DNA from: JAKEHA01 sp964560355
Lineage (GTDB): Bacteria; Krumholzibacteriota; Krumholzibacteriia; WVZY01; JAKEHA01
DNA: 10,757 nucleotides
Direction of reading: 5' to 3'
NCBI GenBank assembly: GCA_964560355.1
Contig: CAZLLI010000092.1
Location: forward strand, 1 to 10,757
This document shows positions 6,170 to 10,757 of the stretch, piece after piece (positions within the stretch are counted from its first letter, which is position 1; each line of letters opens with the position of its first letter). A model generated the notes under the pieces. That model ran no database searches, was not told the DNA's origin, and was given only the letters and a program-made list of their open reading frames with translations. A program made the position numbers and the translations under genes.

Positions 6170-6787
6170 CTAGTTGCTCGACTTGGGCGCGTCTTTCGCT
6201 GGCGCCGGCGCCGCACCCTTGCGGTACACCTTGGTGATCTTGACCACTTCGACCGGCACGTCGTTCATGCCGTTCTTGGTGCCGGTCTTGACCTTGCCGA
6301 TGGCGTCGACGGTCGCCTGACCGGACGTCACCTTGCCGAACACGCAGTAGCCCCAGCCCTGCGCCGTCTTGGACTTGAAGTTCAAGAACGCGTTGTCCTT
6401 CGTGTTGATGAAGAACTGGCTGGTGGCGCTGTTGGGGTCGCTGGTGCGCGCCATCGCGATGGTGTACTTGTCGTTGGCCAAGCCGTTGGCGGATTCGATC
6501 TCGATCGGCGGCTTGGGCTGCTTCTGCGTCATCTCGGGGGTGAAGCCGCCGCCCTGGATCATGAAATCCGCGATCACGCGGTGAAAGATCAACCCGTCGT
6601 AGAACTTATTGTCGACGTAGTACAGGAAATTCTGGACCGTCTGGGGAGCCTTGTCCGGGTACAGCTCGATCTCGATGTTACCCTTCGTCGTCTCCATTAC
6701 TACCACGGGATACTCCTTCTTGGTTTGCGCACCGGCGACGCCGGCCATGAGGGCGGCCACTACCGCCACTGCCACGAGCTGTTTCAT
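6170..6787 (-). CDS. Exported cyclophilin-type peptidyl-prolyl cis-trans isomerase
   Basis: 205 aa. Cyclophilins catalyse cis-trans isomerisation of proline peptide bonds and help protein folding. A Sec signal peptide is clear, MKQLVAVAVVAALMAGVAGA with cleavage likely after A20 (AGA before QT), so the mature protein acts in the periplasm. The catalytic domain spans about 27-188 and shows FHRVI (68-72, catalytic R70), MIQGGG (76-81), MAR (112-114), SQFFIN (123-128) and W145 within GWGYCVFGKV. These are the substrate- and cyclosporin-binding positions of the family. The tail after 190 is low-complexity Ala/Pro/Lys. GGAGG (6801-6797) nine bases before the ATG fixes the start. The gene has its own promoter just after the DUF2905 stop and ends at a strong terminator, so it is probably monocistronic. 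Confidence 0.95.
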   Translation of the reverse strand: MKQLVAVAVVAALMAGVAGAQTKKEYPVVVMETTKGNIEIELYPDKAPQTVQNFLYYVDNKFYDGLIFHRVIADFMIQGGGFTPEMTQKQPKPPIEIESANGLANDKYTIAMARTSDPNSATSQFFINTKDNAFLNFKSKTAQGWGYCVFGKVTSGQATVDAIGKVKTGTKNGMNDVPVEVVKITKVYRKGAAPAPAKDAPKSSN

Positions 6788-6796
6788 GGAATGAAT

Positions 6797-6801
6797 CCTC
6801 C
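6797..6801 (-). promoter_or_regulatory. Ribosome binding site of the cyclophilin gene
   Basis: GGAGG on the minus strand, nine bases before the ATG at 6787. It is the strongest Shine-Dalgarno match in the window. Confidence 0.7.
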
Positions 6802-6817
6802 GAGTCGAAAAAGACCG

Positions 6818-6829
6818 CGGCGGCCGCCG
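6818..6829. repeat. GC palindrome in the cyclophilin leader
   Basis: CGGCGGCCGCCG is a perfect 12-bp palindrome. Overlapping it, CGGCCG repeats around a single C (6821-6833). It lies between the predicted +1 (about 6838) and the ribosome binding site, so it could be an operator just downstream of the start point or an RNA structure in the leader. Confidence 0.5.
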
Positions 6830-6844
6830 GCCGCCGATCGCGAG

Positions 6845-6873
6845 AATTTAGGGGAAAGCAGGGACCGCGTCAA
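6845..6873 (-). promoter_or_regulatory. Promoter of the cyclophilin gene
   Basis: On the minus strand TTGACG (6873-6868), a 17-base spacer and TAAATT (6850-6845) form a near-consensus sigma70 promoter. The predicted +1 is about 6838, giving a leader of about 51 bases. The -35 box begins nine bases downstream of the DUF2905 stop codon. Confidence 0.7.
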
Positions 6874-6881
6874 GGCGGCGC

Positions 6882-7100
6882 CTAGCGCCGCGACCACAGG
6901 TTCAGGACCACCGTCAACACGAGGCTCAAGAGCAGTCCGGTCGCGATCGGGAAGTACAGCGTGAAGTTCTTCTTCTGAATCACGACGTCGCCGGGGAGCC
7001 GGCCCAGGAAAGGCACGCGCTCGGCGAACACGATCACCAGCCCGGCCACCACCATGACGGCCCCGACCACGATCAACGCGCGCCCCAGCTCTTGCGGCAT
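6882..7100 (-). CDS. DUF2905 family small membrane protein
   Basis: 72 aa, full length for the DUF2905 family, whose function is unknown. Two membrane helices are visible (about 7-27 and 48-69). They are joined by a loop with the family hallmarks FLGRLPGD (31-38) and F-T-L-Y-F-P-I (46-52). The ATG at 7100 is supported by a promoter that places +1 on it (TTGCAA, 17 bases, TACTAT, six bases, ATG). It is divergent from the LiaI/LiaF-like gene and shares promoter DNA with it, so the two membrane proteins may be expressed under the same conditions. The cyclophilin gene downstream has a separate promoter, but read-through from this gene is possible because no terminator is seen between them. Confidence 0.9.
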   Translation of the reverse strand: MPQELGRALIVVGAVMVVAGLVIVFAERVPFLGRLPGDVVIQKKNFTLYFPIATGLLLSLVLTVVLNLWSRR

Positions 7101-7106
7101 GCCGGA

Positions 7107-7135
7107 ATAGTACGTCCCGCGCCGATTCGTTGCAA
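7107..7135 (-). promoter_or_regulatory. Promoter of the DUF2905 gene, leaderless type
   Basis: On the minus strand TTGCAA (7135-7130), a 17-base spacer and TACTAT (7112-7107), then six bases to the ATG at 7100. The -35 hexamer is self-complementary and is also correctly placed as -35 of the plus-strand gene. Confidence 0.7.
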
Positions 7136-7158
7136 GGTCGCGCCGCCTTCTATATCAT
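7130..7158 (+). promoter_or_regulatory. Promoter of the LiaI/LiaF-like gene, leaderless type
   Basis: TTGCAA (7130-7135), a 17-base spacer and TATCAT (7153-7158), then six bases to the ATG at 7165. It uses the same TTGCAA as the divergent DUF2905 promoter. Confidence 0.7.
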
Positions 7159-7164
7159 ACGACC

Positions 7165-7731
7165 ATGAGCAACCCGCGCAATCGCATCTTGGTCGGCACG
7201 TGGCTCGTGGTGTGGGGGCTCATCCTGCTCCTCGTGAGCAACCACGTGTTGTTGGGCTGGAAGCACTTGTGGCCGTGCATCCTGGTGGTGAGCGGCGTCG
7301 TCATGCTGCGCGTGTTGCAGAGCCGCCTCACCTTCTGGATCATCTTCGCGGCCGCCTGGATGATTCTGCTCGGGTTGTTCCTCACCGCGTTTTCGTTCGG
7401 CTTCATCGCGTGGGGGAAGATGCGCGATTTGTGGCCCGCGATTCCCACCATCATCGGGGTGTCGTTCGTGGTCGCGGGCGCGCAGCGTCCGCCCACCAGC
7501 GCGGGCGTCGTGGTCGGGTCGATGGTAATCCTGATGGGAACGGCGAGCTACTTGTACGAGATCGGCACCATCAGCGAGCGCGTCGCGTCGCCGTTCTTGC
7601 GCTGCTGGCCGCTCGTGTTCGTGCTCGCAGGCTTCGTGCTGATGAAGCGGCAGACGCGCACGCGCGAAACTCCCCCGGCCGCGAACGAAGACTCCGAAGT
7701 GCGCCGCGATTTCTTCGACCGCGTCCTGTGA
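7165..7731 (+). CDS. Multi-pass membrane protein with LiaI/LiaF-like (DUF5668-type) segments
   Basis: 188 aa with about six hydrophobic segments (near 8-30, 35-50, 55-77, 88-106, 112-132 and 146-161) and a hydrophilic, mostly charged C-terminus (161-188) that is probably cytoplasmic. The pattern GLILLLVSNHVLLGWKHLWP is characteristic of the LiaI-LiaF-like transmembrane region found next to cell-envelope stress proteins. The WP step recurs three times (WKHLWP from 32, MRDLWP from 86, FLRCWP from 144), each followed by a helix ending in a glycine-containing turn, which suggests three related units. The C-terminal ligand-like domain of LiaF is absent, so this may be a stand-alone sensor or scaffold subunit. 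Its start is fixed by the leaderless promoter. It ends 13 bases from the convergent transketolase gene. Confidence 0.75.
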   Translation: MSNPRNRILVGTWLVVWGLILLLVSNHVLLGWKHLWPCILVVSGVVMLRVLQSRLTFWIIFAAAWMILLGLFLTAFSFGFIAWGKMRDLWPAIPTIIGVSFVVAGAQRPPTSAGVVVGSMVILMGTASYLYEIGTISERVASPFLRCWPLVFVLAGFVLMKRQTRTRETPPAANEDSEVRRDFFDRVL

Positions 7732-7744
7732 CCGATCACGTCGT

Positions 7745-10099
7745 CTACGCTTCCAACTTGCCGAGCAGGTCACGCGCGCGCGCGAGGCGCTGCGGACGTT
7801 CCTTCGCGAAGCGGCGAATCCCTTCCAAGATCCACTTGGGCGAGAGGTGCGCTTCTTCGACCACTTCGTCGACCGAGCCGCCCGTGCGCCAGCGATCGTC
7901 CCAGTCGCTCGAGAGCCAGTACTCGCCGGTCAGTCCGGCGTCGACCCAATCGACCATGAGACGGCGCGCGCGATTGGTGACCGCCATCGCGTCGATGCGA
8001 TCGGCGGCGGAATACACGCTGTCGCGGTACGCCGCGTCTTGCAGCGCGAAGAGCTGCGGGCTCACGGCGGCGACGATCTTCACGTTCAGCTTTTCTTCGT
8101 CGAACTTGGGCAAGAGCTTCACGATGTTGCTGGTGGTCGACGTGCCTTGCACGACCACCACACCCATCTTGGGCTGGTCCTTCTTATAAGGTCGAATCAC
8201 GTACGCGCCGCGCGCGGCCTCGAAGTGCGACGCCATGCCGAGCTTGGCGCGATCGGGGATTTCGACCGCCGGTCGCGTCAGGTGCAGCGCCACGATATGC
8301 GCGCTGGTTTTCAGTGCCGCCGCAATGACGACGGGGACTTCGTTGTATTCCCACGGGTGCACGTCGATGACGTGGCCGTCGGGGAAGAGCTGGGTCACGC
8401 CGGGCGAGAAGATGCCGAAGTGCGTGCGCGAATCTTCCGCCGTCTCGGGGCCGCTGTGCCCCGCGATCCACAGCACCTTGCCGATTTTGATCTGCGAGTC
8501 CTGCGCGAGCTGGCTGAAGAGGCGCATAGGACCGTACTTCAGGTACACGAACGACCCATACGTCGAACAGGTGGCGTAGAAACCGTTGAAGTCTTCGTAG
8601 GGCGTCTTCGAGAAGTTGACACTCGCGATGCCGGTGGCGATGCCGGAGTTGGTGAACTCGGTGATGCCTTGCGGCAAGAGCACGCCGTCGAGATTCTTGT
8701 CGCGGTCGAACCACCCGTAGCCCTTCACGTCCTCCCAGTCCTTCGCGAACCCCGCGATGTTGGTCGACTCCGCGAGGTCGGCGCTCATCGCGACGAACAG
8801 CGGCCGGCCGTAGTTCTGGCGGCTGAACCCATTCGCCCACGCGCCCCACTTCGCGAGGGCGGCGCGGTTGGGTTGCTTCTCGCCCGGCTTGGCCCACATC
8901 GACTCCGGGTAGTTGCGAAAGTCGGTGAGACGCGCGTCGGTGGTGGGATTCTTCGACGTGTCGAGCTTGAAGCCCGCGATGTCGGCCGGCACCGACTCAC
9001 CGATCTCCACCAGTCGTTCGGCCACGTAGTCGACGAGCGAGCCGTCGGAGCGAATCACGTCGGCCACGACTTTCAAGTTGGCGTGGCATTGCGCGGCGAC
9101 GTCGGCCGCGTCCTTGGGCGCGGGCTCGCCGAAGCCGACGAACTTGACACCGTACTTCTCCATGAACGGCTTCTTCGTGCCCCAGAACAACTCGCTGTTC
9201 ATGGCGTGCGGCGAGCCGTGCGACTTGTTGTCGTACTTGAGATACTCGCGCCCCTTGCGCGTGCGCATGAACATCATGCTCGGGTGCCGCTCGGGGTTGT
9301 CGCCCATGGTCATGTCGAGGATGGCGCGCGTCACCGACTCCCAGTTGCTGCCGTCCTTGGCTTCGCACACGCGCCAGCCGTGCGACGCGAACCAGTCGCG
9401 CGGCGTGCCGTACACGAAGTGGCTGTACGGCGGATCGTCGATGCCGAAGTCATTCCAGTCGATCACGTAGTGGAAATTAGTGAGCCCGAGCCCGTAGGCG
9501 GAATTGAGCGTCTCGTGCGCGGCGCCCGGCGTGAGACCGCCTTCGCCTTCGAACGCGAACACGCGCACGCCGTCCGCGCCGGCGCGCTTGAGCGCGAACG
9601 CTTGTCCCGCCGACGGCGGCGACCCGTGTCCCGACGGGCCCGTGTTCGCCTTCACGAACAGCGTCTTGCCTTCCATCTCGGCGTGACCGGGGAGTCCTTT
9701 GTTGCGGCGCAGCTTCACCAAGTCTTGCCACCACACCATGCGGTCTTCGGGAATGAAGTAGGTCTTGTCCTTGGTGCGCTCGTACTTCACGCGCAGCGGC
9801 TCCGCGAGCGCGGGTAGCGTCGCGTAGATGAGCGGCACCGTGTGGCCCGCGACCAGCGCGAAGCGGTCGCCGAATCGCTTCTCGGGGTGGCGAATGTCCC
9901 AGCGCATCGCCCCGCTCAACAAGAGCGACACCATCGCGTGCACCTTCGAGCGCGAGCCGCCCGGGTGTCCGCTCTGGCGGTAGTTCAGCATGATGTCGAT
10001 GTACTGATCGATGCAGTCCTTGAGCTTCTCCCAATGGACGAAGTGCTCGGACTGGGAACGGAAGGTGTGATCGAGATCGGGTTTGTGATTGATGGCCAC
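7745..10099 (-). CDS. Transketolase-like thiamine-diphosphate enzyme, long divergent form
   Basis: 784 aa from the proposed start. Transketolases move two-carbon ketol units between sugar phosphates in the pentose phosphate pathway. The N-terminal thiamine-diphosphate domain has SGHPGG (43-48), AGHTVP (84-89), GPSGHG (154-159), and EGEGG (184-188) with N216 in place of the usual GDG..N. The pyrimidine domain has SADLAESTN (439-447) and GITEF with catalytic-type E481. A second active-site block, GHSGPETAEDSRTHFGIF (547-564), resembles HDS.G.GEDGPTH of transketolase. A C-terminal domain follows from about 632, with LQDAAYRDSVY. It is about 110 residues longer than typical transketolases (about 670), with extra sequence between the first two domains. 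The frame stays open up to a GTG at 10219, but the promoter at 10191-10162 lies within that extension. GTG 10099, with AGAAGGGG six bases upstream, is therefore the best start. Substrate range is uncertain. Confidence 0.88.
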   Translation of the reverse strand: MAINHKPDLDHTFRSQSEHFVHWEKLKDCIDQYIDIMLNYRQSGHPGGSRSKVHAMVSLLLSGAMRWDIRHPEKRFGDRFALVAGHTVPLIYATLPALAEPLRVKYERTKDKTYFIPEDRMVWWQDLVKLRRNKGLPGHAEMEGKTLFVKANTGPSGHGSPPSAGQAFALKRAGADGVRVFAFEGEGGLTPGAAHETLNSAYGLGLTNFHYVIDWNDFGIDDPPYSHFVYGTPRDWFASHGWRVCEAKDGSNWESVTRAILDMTMGDNPERHPSMMFMRTRKGREYLKYDNKSHGSPHAMNSELFWGTKKPFMEKYGVKFVGFGEPAPKDAADVAAQCHANLKVVADVIRSDGSLVDYVAERLVEIGESVPADIAGFKLDTSKNPTTDARLTDFRNYPESMWAKPGEKQPNRAALAKWGAWANGFSRQNYGRPLFVAMSADLAESTNIAGFAKDWEDVKGYGWFDRDKNLDGVLLPQGITEFTNSGIATGIASVNFSKTPYEDFNGFYATCSTYGSFVYLKYGPMRLFSQLAQDSQIKIGKVLWIAGHSGPETAEDSRTHFGIFSPGVTQLFPDGHVIDVHPWEYNEVPVVIAAALKTSAHIVALHLTRPAVEIPDRAKLGMASHFEAARGAYVIRPYKKDQPKMGVVVVQGTSTTSNIVKLLPKFDEEKLNVKIVAAVSPQLFALQDAAYRDSVYSAADRIDAMAVTNRARRLMVDWVDAGLTGEYWLSSDWDDRWRTGGSVDEVVEEAHLSPKWILEGIRRFAKERPQRLARARDLLGKLEA

Positions 10100-10105
10100 G
10101 CGAAG

Positions 10106-10113
10106 CCCCTTCT
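10106..10113 (-). promoter_or_regulatory. Ribosome binding site deciding the transketolase start
   Basis: AGAAGGGG on the minus strand (10113-10106) stands six bases before the GTG at 10099. The other in-frame GTG downstream of the predicted +1, at 10144, has no such site. Confidence 0.55.
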
Positions 10114-10161
10114 GGTCGGAGATGGCGCCGTGGGCGCCCGCCACGGAGGTGCGGCCGAACC

Positions 10162-10191
10162 AGTCTAATGCGGGGTCGCGGTGGTTGTCAA
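10162..10191 (-). promoter_or_regulatory. Promoter of the transketolase gene
   Basis: On the minus strand TTGACA (10191-10186), a perfect consensus -35, an 18-base spacer and TAGACT (10167-10162). Predicted +1 is about 10155, giving a leader of about 56 bases before the GTG at 10099. Confidence 0.65.
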
Positions 10192-10217
10192 AAGGGGCGC
10201 GGCCGCCGGGCGGCGGC
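10190..10217 (-). terminator. Probable terminator of the PAP2 gene, overlapping the transketolase -35 box
   Basis: On the minus strand GCCGCC-GCCC-GGCGGC (10217-10202) forms a 6-bp GC stem a few bases after the PAP2 stop. TTTT (10193-10190) comes eight bases further on, rather far for an ideal U-tract. The last two T's are the first bases of TTGACA, so terminator and promoter abut. Confidence 0.45.
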
Positions 10218-10222
10218 ACGCG

Positions 10223-10757
10223 TTAGAGGTCGAGCGCGAGTCCGATGCGCTGCTCCTCGCGCGTGGGCTCGTACAGGAGATGGAGTCGCGACGCCGCTTC
10301 GGTGCGGTCGTGCGCGCCGATCACTTGTCTTGCGCACCCATAGCCGATCATGCCGCCCACGACCACGTCGGAGAGGAAGTGCGCACCCACCACCATGCGC
10401 GAGTAGCTGATCGCGACCGCGGTTCCGTAGGCCAGGATCGGCACCACGTGGTAGCTCGGATACTGGTGCGCGAGCACGGTCGCGGTGGCCCAGATGCCGG
10501 TCGCGTGGCCCGACGGGAACGACGCGTGTCCGCCGCCGGCGCCGTCGTCCCCGAAGGCGCCGCCGGGCCCCGTCCAGTCGGCGACTGCCTCGTGCATCTC
10601 GCGCGGGCGCTCGCGCCCGCCGAGGTACTTGAGCGTCCCTGTCCATAACCCCGAGGTGAACAGCGCCTCCGCCAGCATGATGCTGGTCTGTTGCTCGCGG
10701 TGCGACCCGGTCGCGAGTCCGGCCGCGCCGAAGGCGAGCACGAGCGGGATCGCGTTC
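10223..10757 (-). CDS. PAP2-family phosphatase, C-terminal part (runs off the right edge)
   Basis: About 177 codons are visible and the frame is still open at the window edge. A GTG at 10741 is in frame, but the residues before it (N-A-I-P-L) continue the same hydrophobic helix, so the true start is probably outside. Numbered from that GTG, the three PAP2 acid-phosphatase motifs are complete: K38-x6-R45-P46, P76-S-G-H79 and S114-R115-x5-H121-x3-D125. H121 is the expected phospho-histidine nucleophile and H79 the general acid. Membrane helices fit the residues around PSGH (80-92), 98-113 and 118-137, as in integral-membrane lipid phosphatases that dephosphorylate undecaprenyl or phosphatidyl phosphates. 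The Gly-rich loop before PSGH (58-72) is long. The tail after 143 is polar. The substrate cannot be told from this sequence. It lies upstream of the transketolase on the same strand, but the transketolase has its own promoter. Confidence 0.88.
   Translation of the reverse strand, partial: NAIPLVLAFGAAGLATGSHREQQTSIMLAEALFTSGLWTGTLKYLGGRERPREMHEAVADWTGPGGAFGDDGAGGGHASFPSGHATGIWATATVLAHQYPSYHVVPILAYGTAVAISYSRMVVGAHFLSDVVVGGMIGYGCARQVIGAHDRTEAASRLHLLYEPTREEQRIGLALDL

Noticed and set aside
5944..6585. Plus-strand frames across the cyclophilin gene (6122-6964 and 6369-6584).
   Set aside because: The minus-strand cyclophilin has all family motifs, a signal peptide, a ribosome binding site and a promoter; the opposite frames have none of these.
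7728..7739. GTGA-CCGA-TCAC inverted repeat between the LiaF-like gene and the transketolase gene.
   Set aside because: A 4-bp stem with no U-tract on either strand is too weak to call a terminator.
7847..9817. A 656-codon plus-strand frame opposite the transketolase.
   Set aside because: It is the antisense shadow of a well-conserved enzyme, with the typical Arg/Val/His/Glu bias and no recognisable domain.
10100..10219. A 40-codon N-terminal extension of the transketolase from a GTG at 10219.
   Set aside because: The extension contains a consensus promoter and a terminator-like hairpin and has no ribosome binding site; GTG 10099 has one.

Overview
The window is a GC-rich, gene-dense stretch of bacterial chromosome with ten genes, two of them cut by the window edges. 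A Sec-exported cyclophilin and a lipobox lipoprotein suggest a diderm. The gene mix (M49 dipeptidyl peptidase, DUF2905, a short lipoprotein beginning MKK..VAAC) would fit Gemmatimonadota or a similar high-GC soil phylum, but no taxonomic marker proves this. I see no mobile element, CRISPR array, tRNA, rRNA or phage gene, and the region reads as ordinary housekeeping chromosome.

Layout from left to right: the first 13 codons of a probable MBL-fold hydrolase (minus, leaves the left edge); a family 4-like uracil-DNA glycosylase (plus); a dipeptidyl peptidase III of family M49 (minus, tail-to-tail with the glycosylase and sharing CTAG as both stops); the NAD-dependent DNA ligase ligA (plus) coupled through TGATG to a small two-helix, ion-channel-like membrane protein; a 262-bp gap; a cysteine-rich lipoprotein (plus); a strong bidirectional terminator; a periplasmic cyclophilin (minus); a DUF2905 membrane protein (minus); a LiaI/LiaF-like membrane protein (plus); a long, divergent transketolase (minus); and a PAP2-family phosphatase (minus, leaves the right edge). 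The glycosylase and ligase both serve base-excision repair or nick sealing, but separate promoters and the M49 gene between them argue against one operon.

The most notable signal is in the promoters. Five genes (MBL hydrolase, M49 peptidase, ligA, DUF2905, LiaF-like) have a TAnnnT -10 box followed by exactly six bases and then ATG, so the A of the start codon falls on the predicted +1: they look leaderless. These starts lie in the three divergent pairs of the window. In the DUF2905/LiaF-like pair, one self-complementary TTGCAA is positioned as -35 for both directions with 17-bp spacers, and the two ATGs are equidistant from its centre. In the M49/ligA pair the two -10 boxes are so close that the two promoters should exclude each other. 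The cyclophilin, lipoprotein and transketolase instead have Shine-Dalgarno sites; for the cyclophilin and transketolase, leaders of about 50 to 55 bases can be predicted.

Other points of interest are an Asn in place of the usual His of the glycosylase HPS/HPA motif, GEG in place of the transketolase GDG motif, an evenly spaced six-cysteine tail in the lipoprotein, and the channel-like topology of the protein coupled to ligA.
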